Assembly (NCBI RefSeq): GCF_001598295.1
Contig: NZ_BCYR01000005.1
Coordinates: 124,001 to 188,000 of the forward strand
Origin: Klebsiella ornithinolytica NBRC 105727 = ATCC 31898
GTDB taxonomy: Bacteria > Pseudomonadota > Gammaproteobacteria > Enterobacterales > Enterobacteriaceae
Direction: 5' to 3'
DNA length: 64,000 nt
Positions 28,853-41,909 of this stretch are shown here, piece after piece. Under the pieces are notes generated by a model that was given only the letters and a program-made list of their open reading frames with translations, was not told the DNA's origin and did not search any database. A program made the position numbers and the translations under genes. Numbering within the stretch: position 1 is the first letter of the stretch; each line of letters starts with the position of its first letter.

Positions 28853-28903
28853 ACCGCCGGTCCTGCCCAATGCCTGACGGCGATGTTGGGCAAGACCGGC
28901 GGT
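28853..28903 (-). terminator. spy terminator, long interrupted hairpin
   Basis: ACCGCCGGTC/GACCGGCGGT (28853-28862, 28894-28903) and TGCCCAA/TTGGGCA (28864-28870, 28886-28892) form a 17-bp stem with one mismatch. On the minus strand a run of Ts follows, making it the terminator of spy; the A-run on the plus strand lies right after cho. Confidence 0.85.
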
Positions 28904-28922
28904 CTTCATTCATAGCGCTGAG

Positions 28923-29405
28923 TTATTCAGCTGGTGCAGGCATTTTACCTTCTGGCGCTTTGCGATCTGTCAGATGCTTCTCAAAATTCGCATTGAACTG
29001 TTTTTTCTGTTCCGGCGTCAGAATGTTGTAAATCTTGTTCTGGGTTTCCATACGGGAAAGCGCCATCGCTTTATGCTGCGCTTCCATTTTATCGATCTGC
29101 GCTTCCGCTTTCGCTTTATCGAAGGTATCGCTGGCGATCAGCTCATGCATCGCGCGGCGTTCGTCCAGGGACGGACGTTTCATGTTTTCGCGCTGGCCCT
29201 TCATGATGTCGCGGATCTGCTGTTTTTGCGCATCGGTCAGATTGAGCCCCTTGAACATCATTTCGTGCTGGCCGCCATGCATACCTTTATGGTGCATCAT
29301 CGGTTTGCTTTCAGGCTGAGCCGCGGTGGTATCAGCAGCGTGAGCCAGGTTAGCGGCACCCAGAGCCAGTGTAGAGGCAACAAACAGAGCAGTAATCTTC
29401 TTCAT
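28923..29405 (-). CDS. spy: Periplasmic chaperone Spy
   Basis: 160 residues. Signal peptide at residues 1-23 (cleavage LAHA-AD). Mature protein has a His/Met-rich N-tail (MMHHKGMHGGQHEMM) and the two LTxxQ motifs (LTDAQKQQIRD, LTPEQKKQFNA) of the cradle-shaped, ATP-independent chaperone. Spy is induced by envelope stress through CpxR and BaeR; I could not identify their sites with confidence. Confidence 0.96.
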   Translation of the reverse strand: MKKITALFVASTLALGAANLAHAADTTAAQPESKPMMHHKGMHGGQHEMMFKGLNLTDAQKQQIRDIMKGQRENMKRPSLDERRAMHELIASDTFDKAKAEAQIDKMEAQHKAMALSRMETQNKIYNILTPEQKKQFNANFEKHLTDRKAPEGKMPAPAE

Positions 29406-29766
29406 ATCCAGTCCTTACTTTAAGTTATTCTTACGGCGTGTTGCCGTGTTGACGAGATAAACTTTACGACGTTTATCGTCAATTAGTCAGAGCAAGAGTA
29501 AAACAATGAAAGTGTAAAAAACATTTTCTCACCAATTGTGGAGAAAATAAGGAAATTAAGGAGGGAATTGCAACAAAAAATATATAACGCATTGTTTTTT
29601 ATTGGTTTTGATGGATTATAAAGCAGCAGAGATTAAAAACAAAGCATTTATCCAGGAATAATCTGCAATCAGCCCCCCGCGCACGAAAAAATAAAATTAT
29701 GCACAGGAGGTGACTATACAAAATTAAACGGCCGCCCGAATGAGCGGCAGAATATTCGGCGAGCGG
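29406..29766. other. AT-rich spy upstream region and astE trailer, no gene
   Basis: 361 bp without a supported ORF. The part next to spy should hold its promoter; GTAAA repeats at 29498-29502 and 29514-29518 recall CpxR half-sites but their spacing is wrong. A small hairpin GCCGC/GCGGC near 29730-29748 lies after astE on the minus strand. Confidence 0.4.
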
Positions 29767-30735
29767 CTACGATAAACGCTCCAGCATCAACCCGGCCCGC
29801 AGCCCCCGCGCCACGGACGGGTTAGGAAACAGAACAAACTCCTGTGCCTTTTCTACCACATAGCGGGTATCACCATCTTCGGCGAGCAAGGTTCCGCCAG
29901 GAAAGGCGGTAAAATTGAGCGTCTGATCCGACATACAGAGATGAAAATTATCGCTATGACGGGTAATTTGCTGCACCACCCGATAGCGCAGCGGCGCCGG
30001 ATCGGCGTCAACGACCGTCAGATCGCCCACCAGCAAACGCATTAGCGCCCGTTGGGTGACGTTAAATTGCGTCAGATTGTTAGCGCCAAACGGTAACGCC
30101 TTACCAAGTTCCAGGGTACAGGAGAGCGCAGCAAAGCGTTCGCAGCTGAAGTGGGTGAATGTCCCCGCCGGCTGCTGATGGAAGACCAGCGCCTCCAGCC
30201 CGGCACCTCCCAGCCAACTTAAAAACCCGTCATCCCACGGAGTTTCCCGCGCCGGAAGCACGCCAAAGCGCGTATGCAGCGATCCGCGTATCGCGGTATG
30301 TAAATCAAGGTGCCAGCGGCTGCCCGTGCCGGCGCCATAAAACCGCGTCAGTACCTGCTCCAGCTGACGCGCTCTGGCCGTCTCGTCGCTGACGGGAAAA
30401 CGCTGCCAGCGCCCGCCAAACATCCGGTTCATGTCGCTGTCGCGGTAGCGCTTATTTTCCCGCAGCGCGAGCGGGTTGCCAAAGATCACCAGCAGCCGCC
30501 AGTGCAGCGGCAGCTCACCGCTAAACAGCTGCTGTAGCAGCAGATGGGTCATCTCCACCGGAGCGGTTTCATTGCCGTGGATACCCGCGGACAGAACCAG
30601 CGAACGCTCGCAGCGCGCATGCGGAGTCAATTGCAACACCCCGCAGTCCAGCCAGTGCCAGCGAAAATGCGCCGTTTCGCCATGAAAATGGTGAGGCAAA
30701 CGCCCCGCCAGAGTTAATGCCAGAAAGTCGTCCAC
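29767..30735 (-). CDS. astE: Succinylglutamate desuccinylase AstE
   Basis: 322 residues, zinc carboxypeptidase-like family; last step of the arginine succinyltransferase pathway, releasing succinate and glutamate. Zinc ligands lie in [14 protein letters not shown] and [13 protein letters not shown] chose GTG at 30735 because AAGGAGG lies four bases upstream and the resulting length equals that of E. coli AstE; a GTG at 30765 would overlap the astB stop and lacks a ribosome-binding site. Confidence 0.94.
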   Translation of the reverse strand: MDDFLALTLAGRLPHHFHGETAHFRWHWLDCGVLQLTPHARCERSLVLSAGIHGNETAPVEMTHLLLQQLFSGELPLHWRLLVIFGNPLALRENKRYRDSDMNRMFGGRWQRFPVSDETARARQLEQVLTRFYGAGTGSRWHLDLHTAIRGSLHTRFGVLPARETPWDDGFLSWLGGAGLEALVFHQQPAGTFTHFSCERFAALSCTLELGKALPFGANNLTQFNVTQRALMRLLVGDLTVVDADPAPLRYRVVQQITRHSDNFHLCMSDQTLNFTAFPGGTLLAEDGDTRYVVEKAQEFVLFPNPSVARGLRAGLMLERLS

Positions 30736-30761
30736 GACGCCTCCTTGAAACGAAAACTGAG

Positions 30762-32096
30762 TCACAGCGACTGCTGGAACGGATAAACGGAACCCAGCTG
30801 CAGGATTTGCGTCAGCCGATCGAGCGCCTCGCGACCTTCGTTCAGCAGTTGTGGATCCGCCAGATCCGCCTGGGTGAGACGATCGCGATAGTAGCGATCG
30901 ACCCAGTCATTGAGGGTCACAAACAGCGCCTCGTTCATCAACACCGCCGGATTCACCGCCCGCAGCTCCGCCTCCGTCAACACCACTCGCAGGCGTAGAC
31001 AGGCCGGCCCCCCGCCGTTCGCCATACTTTCGCGCAGATCGTAAACCTGCAGTTCATCAATCGGATTATCTGCGGCCAGAAGCGTATTCAGGTAGCGCCA
31101 GACGCCAGGATGTTCCTGTGCCTCCTGAGGGAGAATCAGCCGCATCGTTCCATCGGGCTTACTCAGCAACTGACTGTTAAACAGATAGGTCGCCACCGCC
31201 TCTTCTACCGTCACCGCCTGAGTCGGTACGATAACGGGCGTAAACCCGGCAACCTGCCCGGCAAGCTGGCGCATCAGCTGCGGCTGATCGACGAACGCCT
31301 GCTCATGGCAAAACAGCACCTGGCGATTACTCACCGCAATCACATCGTTGTGAAATACCCCTTTATCAATCACCGCCGGATTCTGTCGGGCAAAAATCAC
31401 CTGCCGCGGGTTAACCTGATTCAGGCGCGCAACCGCCTGACTGGCTTCCAGCGTCTGCCGTGCCGGGTAGCGCTGCGGGCTTTCTCCCTCGCCGCCCTGC
31501 TGACGACCGTAAATAAAAAGCTGCAGACCCGGCGCGCCATACTCGCCACCGAGGCGGTTATGGTTCGCCGCCCCTTCATCGCCAAACAGCGCCACCTGCG
31601 GTAGAGGAGGATGGATAGCAAAGCGCTGCTCATCGGGGAAGATCGCGCGCAGCAGCGCCTCGGTCGTTGGCGCTTCGCTGGCGCGGTGGAATTTATCGTT
31701 AAGATTGGCCACGGTCAGGTGAACCCGGCCATCCAGCGAATCGGCGGAAGGTGAAACCGTCGCCGCGTTGGCCACCCACATTGACGAAGCCGAGCTCACC
31801 GCCGACAGCAGATCCGGCGCCTGGCGGGCCGCCTTCTCGATGGCCTGCGGATCGCTGCCGCTGAATCCAAGCTGGCGCAGCAGGGGAACATTCGGCCGTT
31901 CCTGTGGCGCAATGACGGCCTGGGGATAGCCGGCATCCGCCAGCGCCTTCATCTTTTTCAGCCCCTGCTTCGCCGCCAGCTGCGGGTTCGATACCCGATA
32001 GCGATGCCGTGTCGACGCCTCATTGCCAAAAGAGAGTCCGGCGTAGTGATGGGTCAGACCGGGAAGCCCGTCAAAATTTACCTCAAAGGCTTTCAT
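30762..32096 (-). CDS. astB: N-succinylarginine dihydrolase AstB
   Basis: 444 residues, amidinotransferase-fold hydrolase converting succinylarginine to succinylornithine, CO2 and ammonia. The catalytic cysteine region is [17 protein letters not shown] near the C-terminus. The start at 32096 overlaps the astD stop by four bases (ATGA type), indicating translational coupling. Confidence 0.96.
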   Translation of the reverse strand: MKAFEVNFDGLPGLTHHYAGLSFGNEASTRHRYRVSNPQLAAKQGLKKMKALADAGYPQAVIAPQERPNVPLLRQLGFSGSDPQAIEKAARQAPDLLSAVSSASSMWVANAATVSPSADSLDGRVHLTVANLNDKFHRASEAPTTEALLRAIFPDEQRFAIHPPLPQVALFGDEGAANHNRLGGEYGAPGLQLFIYGRQQGGEGESPQRYPARQTLEASQAVARLNQVNPRQVIFARQNPAVIDKGVFHNDVIAVSNRQVLFCHEQAFVDQPQLMRQLAGQVAGFTPVIVPTQAVTVEEAVATYLFNSQLLSKPDGTMRLILPQEAQEHPGVWRYLNTLLAADNPIDELQVYDLRESMANGGGPACLRLRVVLTEAELRAVNPAVLMNEALFVTLNDWVDRYYRDRLTQADLADPQLLNEGREALDRLTQILQLGSVYPFQQSL

Positions 32097-33567
32097 CGTC
32101 CGGCACCTCGCAGGGAGTCGAGACCGGGACTGAGGGTCTCCGGCAGCGTCAGTTCCGGCGTTTCGAGACTTGCCATCGGCCACGCGCAATAATCGGCCGC
32201 GTACCACGCTCCCGGACGGTGGTTACCGGAGGCCCCCACGCCGCCAAACGGTGCGGTGCTGGCGGCGCCGGTCAGCGGTTTGTTCCAGTTGACAATTCCG
32301 GCCCGCGCCTCCAGCAGCAGACGGTCGAATTTCTCGCGCTCTGCGGAAATCAACCCGCAGGAAAGCCCAAATCGAGTGGCATTCGCGAGAGTAATCGCCT
32401 CAGCAAAATCGTCATAGCGCCAGACGCTGAGCAGCGGACCAAAAACTTCCTCGTCGGCGACTTCCGCCACCGTCGTCAGCTCGATGATTCCCGGCGTCAG
32501 CAACGAGGTTCCGGCCCGTAGCAGCCGCGGCTCCAGCAGCGTTTTTCCGCCGTTAGTAACGTGCCCGAGCCAGGCCTGATGAACCTTTTGCGCCGCCTGG
32601 GGCGAGATCAGCCCGCCAAGGAACGGCTGCGGCGACGCATCCCAGGCGTCGGGCACCAAAGTTTGTGACACCGTCACCAAACGGGCAAGAAACGCATCGC
32701 CTTTCTCGCCGCGCTTCACCAACAGGCGACGAGCACAGGTACAGCGCTGTCCGGCGGTAATAAAGGCTGACTGGATGGTCAAATGTACCGCCGCATCGAT
32801 GTCCTGCGGGTCGTCGACAATCAGCGGATTGTTGCCGCCCATTTCCAACGCGAGAATCTTTTCCGGCTGGCCGGCGAGCTGGCGGTGCAGCTGAAACCCC
32901 GTCGCCGAGCTGCCGGTAAACAGCAGCCCGTCAATATCCGGCTGGGCGCTGAGCGCTTCGCCGGTTTCTCGTCCGCCCTGCAGCAAGTTCAGAACCCCCG
33001 GCGGCAGTCCCGCCTCGGCCCATAGCTTCACCACCGCCTCGCCGCTGTGTGGCGTCAGTTCGCTGGGCTTAAACACCAGCGTATTCCCCGCCAGCAGCGC
33101 CGGCACAATATGCCCATTGGGCAAATGGCCGGGAAAATTGTATGGACCAAACACCGCCAGCACGCCATGCGGGCGATGACGCAGCGTCGCCGAGCCGTCG
33201 CCCATAGCCGTCTGCGACTCACCGGTACGGCTATGGTAGGCTTTCAGGGAAATAGCGATTTTGTTGATCATCGCGCTGATTTCCGTTACCGCTTCCCACT
33301 GCGGCTTACCGGTTTCCGCGGCAATGATGGCGGTTAACTCTGTTTTGTTCGCTTCCAGCAGCGCGGCAAACTTTTCCACGATCGCCTGACGGACGCTGAA
33401 CGGCTGTCTGGCCCACGTCGGGAAGGCTCGTCTCGCGGCACTGACCGCCAGCGCCACCTGTCCGGCATCGGCGTCGTTACCCTGCCAGAGCAGCGCCTGG
33501 CTGACCGGGTTGGTTTTTGTCCGCGCCGGACCGTGTCCGCTCTGCCAGTCACCGTTGATCCATAAAC

Positions 33568-33571
<4 letters not shown>
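32093..33571 (-). CDS. astD: Succinylglutamate-semialdehyde dehydrogenase AstD
   Basis: 492 residues, aldehyde dehydrogenase superfamily. Active-site motifs [12 protein letters not shown] (Glu) and [13 protein letters not shown] (Cys) are present. It oxidises succinylglutamate semialdehyde with NAD. It overlaps both astA and astB by four bases. Confidence 0.96.
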
Positions 33572-36265
<2,694 letters not shown>

Positions 36266-37072
36266 ATGAAATTTCTCTCTTTTAATATCAACGGCCTGCG
36301 TGCCCGCCCCCACCAGCTGGCCGCCATCGTCGACAAACATCAGCCTGACGTCATTGGCTTACAAGAAACCAAAGTACACGACGACATGTTTCCGCTCGAA
36401 GAGGTTGCAAAGCTCGGGTACAACGTGTTCTACCACGGTCAAAAAGGGCACTATGGCGTGGCGCTGCTGACCAAAGAGACGCCGGTCGCCGTACGCCGCG
36501 GTTTCCCCAACGATGGCGAAGAGGCCCAGCGCCGCATCATCATGGCGGAAATTCCGTCGGCATTCGGGAATGTCACGGTGATCAACGGCTACTTCCCGCA
36601 GGGCGAAAGCCGCGACCACGAAACCAAGTTCCCGGCAAAAGCGGCGTTCTACCAGAACCTGCAAAACTATCTTGATAGCGAACTGAACAAAGATAATCCG
36701 CTGCTGATCATGGGCGATATGAACATCAGCCCAACCGACCTTGACATCGGCATTGGCGAAGAGAACCGCAAGCGCTGGCTGCGCACCGGTAAGTGCTCAT
36801 TCCTGCCGGAAGAGCGCGAGTGGATGGCGCGTTTGCTGGACTGGGGTCTGGTTGACACCTGGCGTCAGGCCAACCCGGACAACCAGGATCGCTTCTCCTG
36901 GTTTGACTACCGCTCCAAAGGCTTTGACGATAACCGCGGTCTGCGTATCGACCTGCTGCTGGCAAGCTCTCCGCTGGCGCAGCGCTGCGTAGAAACCGGT
37001 ATTGATTACGACATTCGCGGTATGGAAAAACCGTCTGACCATGCGCCGGTCTGGGCCACCTTCAAACCGTAA
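36266..37072 (+). CDS. xthA: Exonuclease III
   Basis: 268 residues, the E. coli length. AP endonuclease and 3'-5' exonuclease in base excision repair. Catalytic motifs: [10 protein letters not shown] (Asn7), LQETKVHDD (Glu34), [13 protein letters not shown] (Asp151/Asn153) and PSDHAPVWA (Asp258/His259). Start at 36266 matches [10 protein letters not shown]. Confidence 0.97.
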   Translation: MKFLSFNINGLRARPHQLAAIVDKHQPDVIGLQETKVHDDMFPLEEVAKLGYNVFYHGQKGHYGVALLTKETPVAVRRGFPNDGEEAQRRIIMAEIPSAFGNVTVINGYFPQGESRDHETKFPAKAAFYQNLQNYLDSELNKDNPLLIMGDMNISPTDLDIGIGEENRKRWLRTGKCSFLPEEREWMARLLDWGLVDTWRQANPDNQDRFSWFDYRSKGFDDNRGLRIDLLLASSPLAQRCVETGIDYDIRGMEKPSDHAPVWATFKP

Positions 37073-37249
37073 CGCGTTTTCTCCGTCGACTCTCCCGGCC
37101 TGACGGTCGCGGAGAGTCCGCTTATCCTGAGCAAAATCAATAAATCCGCGGTAAGACATTGTTGTAGCTCGCCATTTATTATACTGTCGCGCACACCCTG
37201 GCAAGCGGGGTGGAGGTTCACGGAACGCGGTTAAAACAGGAGATCCCCC

Positions 37250-37961
37250 ATGGAAAAGAAGCCGTCATAAAGCAGAATCCCGGCTGCTGCTGATTTTCGC
37301 CCTGCTCTGCGCCACGCTGGCGATGATCTCCTTCTCCGGCTTTGCCGATCTGGTGACCCACTTCCGCCATCTCCAGTCGCTGATTCAACACAGCGGCCCG
37401 CTCGGCTGGACGCTCTATGTTGCCTTATTTATCGTCGCGACCCTGTGCCTGATTCCGGGCAGTATCCTGGTGATGGTCGGAGGCGTGGTCTTTGGCCCGG
37501 TATGGGGCACCCTGTTATCGCTGTGTGCGGCCACGGTGGCCTCGGCGCTCTCGTTTTTGCTGGCCCGCTGGCTGGGTCGGGATCTGCTGCTGAAATATGC
37601 CGGACATACCGCGACCTTTCAGGCGATTGAACGTGGTATTGCCCGCAGCGGTACTGATTTCCTGATTTTTACCCGCCTGGTGCCGCTGTTTCCGTACAAC
37701 ATTCAAAACTATGCCTATGGTCTGACGGCCATTCCGTTCGGCTCATTTATGCTGATCTCGGTCCTGACAACCCTGCCAGGGCTGTTTATCTATACCCTGA
37801 TGGCGAGCGAACTCGCCAGAGAGGGCATTACGTTGGGGTTTATGCTGAAACTGAGTCTGGCCGGCCTCGCCTTATTTGGCATTATTCAGGGCGCCAAAAT
37901 CTTTGCCCGGCGGCGGCAGATCGATCCCGACAAACTGCAGGTTAGCCATGAAGAAAAATAA
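37250..37961 (+). pseudogene. ydjX: TVP38/DedA-type membrane protein YdjX, frameshifted near its start
   Basis: The natural start is ATG at 37250, seven bases after AGGAG (37238-37242), but that frame hits TAA at 37268 after MEKKPS. The homologous protein continues in the +1 frame (KAESRLLLIFALLCATLAM, then ISFSGFADLV). Removing one A from the AAAAGAAG stretch would restore a continuous N-terminus like that of E. coli YdjX (236 residues). As it stands, an ATG at 37323 could give 212 residues lacking the first hydrophobic segment. The rest is intact (FLLARWLGRDLLLKY, TRLVPLFPYNIQNYAYG). Either a recent null mutation, a sequencing error, or a shortened protein. Confidence 0.8.
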
Positions 37962-38655
37962 CGCCCGTCTCATCTGGTACGCTCGCGCGGCGCTGATCCT
38001 CATTGTCGTGGCCGGGCTCGTCGCCTGGTGGCGTATCCCCGCCGTGAATGCGTTTATTCAGCACAGTCTGGCGGTTTTTTCCGCCTTAGATCAGCACGCC
38101 ATTGAGCGCTTTATTCACGCCTACGGTCCGCAGGCGGCCCTGGTTTCTTTCGCCTTAATGATCCTGCAGGCTGTCGTGGCGCCGCTCCCCGCCTTTCTGA
38201 TCACCTTCGCAAACGCGTCGCTGTTTGGCGCCTTCTGGGGCGGTGCCCTTTCCTGGGTCAGCGCCATGGCCGGCGCCGCGCTGTGTTTTTTTATCGCCAG
38301 GGTGCTGGGCCGTGAAGCGGTTGAGAAGCTGACCGGAAAAACGGTGCTGCGCAGTATGGACGCTTTCTTCGACCGCTACGGCCACCAGACGGTGTTGATC
38401 TGCCGGCTGCTGCCATTTGTCCCCTTTGATCCCATCAGCTATGCGGCGGGTCTGACGTCGATTCGCTTTCGCCAGTTTATGTTTGCCACCGGCATCGGCC
38501 AGTTGCCCGCCACGATAGTGTACTCGTGGGTGGGCAGCCAGTTAACCGGCGGGACATTCTGGTTTATGACCGCCTTATCCGTTCTGTTTGCGCTGACGCT
38601 GATTATCTTTATTGCTAAAGCCTGCTATCTCGAACGTCATAAGAGGAAATCCTGA
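37948..38655 (+). CDS. ydjZ: TVP38/TMEM64 family inner membrane protein YdjZ
   Basis: 235 residues, like E. coli YdjZ. VTT/DedA-type core with FFIARVLGREAVEKL and CRLLPFVPFDPISYAAGL; about six membrane segments. Paralogue of the preceding ydjX, whose stop it overlaps by 14 bases. ydjY, an iron-sulphur protein between the two in E. coli, is absent. Exact function unknown. Confidence 0.94.
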   Translation: MKKNNARLIWYARAALILIVVAGLVAWWRIPAVNAFIQHSLAVFSALDQHAIERFIHAYGPQAALVSFALMILQAVVAPLPAFLITFANASLFGAFWGGALSWVSAMAGAALCFFIARVLGREAVEKLTGKTVLRSMDAFFDRYGHQTVLICRLLPFVPFDPISYAAGLTSIRFRQFMFATGIGQLPATIVYSWVGSQLTGGTFWFMTALSVLFALTLIIFIAKACYLERHKRKS

Positions 38656-39221
38656 TGAGGTTGCCGCCGCTGCGTACCATCCCCCTGATCCTGCGCCCGC
38701 AGGCCTGGCTGCATCGTCGCCACTACGGCGAGGTGCTTAGCCCTATTCGCTGGTGGGGGCGTATTCCGCTGGTCTTTTATCTGGTGTCGATGTTTGTCGG
38801 CTATCTTGAACGCAAGCGTTCGCCCCTTGATCCGGTGCTACGCGCGCTGGTCAGCGCCCGCATCGCTCAGATGTGTCTGTGCGAATTTTGCGTGGATATC
38901 ACCAGCATGAAGCTGGCTGAACGCACCGGCAGCGCCGAGAAGCTCTTCGCCGTCGTCCGCTGGCGCCAGAGCCCGCTGTTCAGCGAAGACGAACGTCTGG
39001 CGCTGGAGTATGCCGAAGCCGCCAGCCTTACGCCGCCAACCGTCGACGATGCGCTGCGCGGCAAACTCATGGCGCGATTTGATGCCCAGGCCCTGACCGA
39101 ACTCACGGCGCTGATCGGCTTACAAAATTTGTCGGCACGGTTTAATTCCGCCATGGCGATCCCGGCTCAGGGCCTGTGCCAGATCCCTCAGCCAACCTCT
39201 TCAGAAGACACCAAATCATAA
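38655..39221 (+). CDS. ynjA: Carboxymuconolactone decarboxylase-family protein YnjA
   Basis: 188 residues, AhpD-like helical protein. A redox-type cysteine pair occurs in MCLCEFCVDITSMKLAE. The gene overlaps the ydjZ stop by one base and precedes ynjB by about ten, so it is part of a ydjX-ynjE operon. Substrate unknown. Confidence 0.92.
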   Translation: MRLPPLRTIPLILRPQAWLHRRHYGEVLSPIRWWGRIPLVFYLVSMFVGYLERKRSPLDPVLRALVSARIAQMCLCEFCVDITSMKLAERTGSAEKLFAVVRWRQSPLFSEDERLALEYAEAASLTPPTVDDALRGKLMARFDAQALTELTALIGLQNLSARFNSAMAIPAQGLCQIPQPTSSEDTKS

Positions 39222-39231
39222 GGAGCGGATC

Positions 39232-40401
39232 ATGCGCTACTGTTTACTCTGGCTCGCGGCGCTGCTGTGGGCCCCGCTTGCCGCTCACGCCGACGATAGC
39301 TGGCAACAGATCGCCCGCCAGGCCCGCGGACAGACGGTGTGGTTTAATGCCTGGGGCGGCGACCCGGCGGTAAATCGCTATCTCGACTGGGTCAGCGCGG
39401 AGGTGAAACGCGACTATGCTATCGACCTGCGCATTGTGCATATCGCCGATGCCGCAGATACGGTAAAGCGCCTGCAAACGGAAGCCCGCGCCGGGCGCAA
39501 GCATCATGGCTCCGTCGATCTGCTGTGGGTCAACGGCGAGAACTTCCGTACCCTGAAAACCGCCAACCTGCTGCAAACCGGATGGGCGGAGACGCTGCCA
39601 AACTGGCGCTATGTTGATACCCGCCAGCCGGTGCGTGAAGATTTCTCCCTGCCGACCGAAGGCGCAGAGTCCCCGTGGGGCAGCGCGCAGCTCACCTTTA
39701 TCGCCCGACGTACGCAGACGCCGACGCCGCCAGACAGCCCGGAGGCGCTGCTGACCTTTGCCGCCGCGCATCGCGGCGAGGTCACCTATCCGCGTCCGCC
39801 GGACTTTACCGGTACCGCCTTCCTCGAACAGTTGTTGATGACTCTGACGGAACGCCCGGAAGCGCTGCGTCGCCCCCCGGAGCCACAGACGTTTGCCGCC
39901 GTCACCGCACCGCTGTGGCGCTATCTCGACCGGCTTCATCCCCTGCTGTGGCGGGAGGGGCGCGACTTCCCGGCCTCGCCGGCCCGCATGGATGCCATGC
40001 TGGCAACCGGTACGCTTCGGCTGTCGCTGACGTTTAACCCGCTGCATGCCCGGCAAAAAGCGGTCAGCGGCGAGCTGCCGAAGGACAGCTATGGCTTTGG
40101 TTTTGAGCGCGGGATGCTCGGCAATGTGCACTTCGTGACCATTCCAGCCAATGCGCGCGCCCCGGCGGGCGCCAGAGTGGTGGCCAACTTCCTGCTCTCC
40201 CCGGCGGCGCAGCTGCGTAAAGCCGATCCGGCGGTGTGGGGCGACCCCAGCGTGTTGAACCCGCAGAGCTTACCCGACGACCAGCGCCAGGCCCTGCAGG
40301 CGCGGGCTCCGCAGAACCCGCCGCCGGTACTGGCGGAACCCCACGCGGCCTGGGTTGATGCCCTGGAGCAGGAATGGCTGCGCCGTTACGGTACCCACTG
40401 A
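39232..40401 (+). CDS. ynjB: ABC transporter substrate-binding protein YnjB
   Basis: 389 residues with a signal peptide at 1-20 (cleavage AAHA-DD). Type II periplasmic binding protein, with the family block TVWFNAWGGDPAVNRYLDW and DFTGTAFLEQLL. It overlaps the permease gene by 28 bases. The transported solute is unknown; the family is near thiamine/iron-type binding proteins. Confidence 0.94.
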   Translation: MRYCLLWLAALLWAPLAAHADDSWQQIARQARGQTVWFNAWGGDPAVNRYLDWVSAEVKRDYAIDLRIVHIADAADTVKRLQTEARAGRKHHGSVDLLWVNGENFRTLKTANLLQTGWAETLPNWRYVDTRQPVREDFSLPTEGAESPWGSAQLTFIARRTQTPTPPDSPEALLTFAAAHRGEVTYPRPPDFTGTAFLEQLLMTLTERPEALRRPPEPQTFAAVTAPLWRYLDRLHPLLWREGRDFPASPARMDAMLATGTLRLSLTFNPLHARQKAVSGELPKDSYGFGFERGMLGNVHFVTIPANARAPAGARVVANFLLSPAAQLRKADPAVWGDPSVLNPQSLPDDQRQALQARAPQNPPPVLAEPHAAWVDALEQEWLRRYGTH

Positions 40402-41909
40402 TTCTGCTGGCCTGGGGAATCATGGCGCTGATTTACCTGCCCGTCTTCCCGGCCATTGCGCTCATGCTCGCGCCGGCGTTCCGCCTCGCCTGCTGGCAGG
40501 CGCTGTTCGCCGATCCTCAGATTTGGCAGGCGCTGGCAGCGACCCTGATCTCCACGCTCCTCGCGGTCGGCGGCGCGCTGCTGATAAGTCTGACTCTCGT
40601 CGCCGCGCTCTGGCCCTCCCGCGGCTGGCGGCAGCTGGCGGGACGCCTGCCGCTCCTGTTAGCCGTGCCCCACGTCGCCTTTGCCACCGGCGCGCTGCTC
40701 CTTTTCGCCGAAGGCGGCTGGCTGTATCGCGTCTGTTCCGTTTGCTCCCCGCCGGCCGATCGCTACGGCATTGGTCTGGGGCTGACGATGGCCATCAAAG
40801 AGAGCGGATTTTTGCTGTGGGCGATCTACGGTCTTCTGAGCGAAAAACGCCTGGCCGAGCAGGCTACGGTCCTGAAAAGCCAGGGATACGGCCGCTGGCA
40901 GTGTCTCAACTGGCTGATACTGCCGACGCTGTTGCCTTCACTTGCTATCGTTCTGGTGGCCACCACCGCATGGAGCCTGTCGACGGTGGATGTCGCGCTG
41001 GTGATCGGCCCGGGCAACCCGCCTACGCTTGCGGTACTCGCCTGGCAATGGTTAAACCAGGGTGATGATATGCAGCAGGCGAAAGGTGCCCTCGCCAGCC
41101 TGCTGTTGCTGCTCATCCTGGGAGGGATGCTTGTTTGCGCCTGGGGTGGATGGCGTCTCTGGCAGCGACAGATCCCTGACCTGCGAGGCATTCGTCGTCC
41201 GCAGCCGCGCGCGCTTGCCGGACGGCTGCTGGCAATCGGCCTGCCGTTGAGCGGCCTGCTTTGCGCGCTGCTGCTGGCGGCGCTGGCGCAGAGCGCCTCT
41301 CCGCTAAGCGATAGCCTGGCGAACAGCCTGGGGCTGGCGCTTCTCGCCTCTCTGGCAGGGGCGCTTGTCTGCCTGCTGTGGCTGGAGTGCGGTCCTTCCC
41401 GCGGCGATAGCTGGGTCTGGCTACCGCTGGTTCTGCCCGCGCTGCCGCTGGCCGACGGTCAGTATCAACTGGCGCTGTATACCTGGCAGGATGGGCAATT
41501 TGCCACCGTCTTGTGGGGCCATCTGCTGTGGGTGGTTCCGTGGATGCTGTTTGTTCTGCGTCCGGCGTGGCGTCACCGCGATCCGCGTCTGGAACTGGTC
41601 GCGAGAACCCTTGGCTGGGGACGCTGGCAACGCGTCTGGCGGGTAAAACTTCCGATGCTGGTGCGCCCGCTGCTGATGGCGCTGGCGGTCGGCTTCTCGG
41701 TAAGCATTGCCCAGTATCTGCCCACCCTGTGGCTGGGGGCCGGCCGGACGCCGACATTAACCAGCGAAGCCGTAGCGCTCAGCAGCGGCGGCGATACGCA
41801 AACGCTCGCCGCGCAGGCATTATGGCAACTGCTGCTACCGGCGATGGTCTTTTCCCTGACCGCCCTGCTGGCATGGCTGGCTGGCCGCTATCGACGAGGA
41901 TTACGCTAG
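40374..41909 (+). CDS. ynjC: ABC transporter permease YnjC
   Basis: 511 residues, a fused double permease with about 12 membrane segments. Two EAA-type loops are seen, one per half (RLAEQATVLKSQGYGRWQCL; RLELVARTLGWGRWQRVWRV). It works with YnjB and YnjD. It starts within ynjB and its stop (TAG) overlaps the ynjD GTG. Confidence 0.94.
   Translation: MAAPLRYPLILLAWGIMALIYLPVFPAIALMLAPAFRLACWQALFADPQIWQALAATLISTLLAVGGALLISLTLVAALWPSRGWRQLAGRLPLLLAVPHVAFATGALLLFAEGGWLYRVCSVCSPPADRYGIGLGLTMAIKESGFLLWAIYGLLSEKRLAEQATVLKSQGYGRWQCLNWLILPTLLPSLAIVLVATTAWSLSTVDVALVIGPGNPPTLAVLAWQWLNQGDDMQQAKGALASLLLLLILGGMLVCAWGGWRLWQRQIPDLRGIRRPQPRALAGRLLAIGLPLSGLLCALLLAALAQSASPLSDSLANSLGLALLASLAGALVCLLWLECGPSRGDSWVWLPLVLPALPLADGQYQLALYTWQDGQFATVLWGHLLWVVPWMLFVLRPAWRHRDPRLELVARTLGWGRWQRVWRVKLPMLVRPLLMALAVGFSVSIAQYLPTLWLGAGRTPTLTSEAVALSSGGDTQTLAAQALWQLLLPAMVFSLTALLAWLAGRYRRGLR

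Noticed and set aside
29498..29518. CpxR box for spy
   Set aside because: Two GTAAA motifs are present but 16 bp apart start to start, not the usual 10 or so; not strong enough to list as a site.
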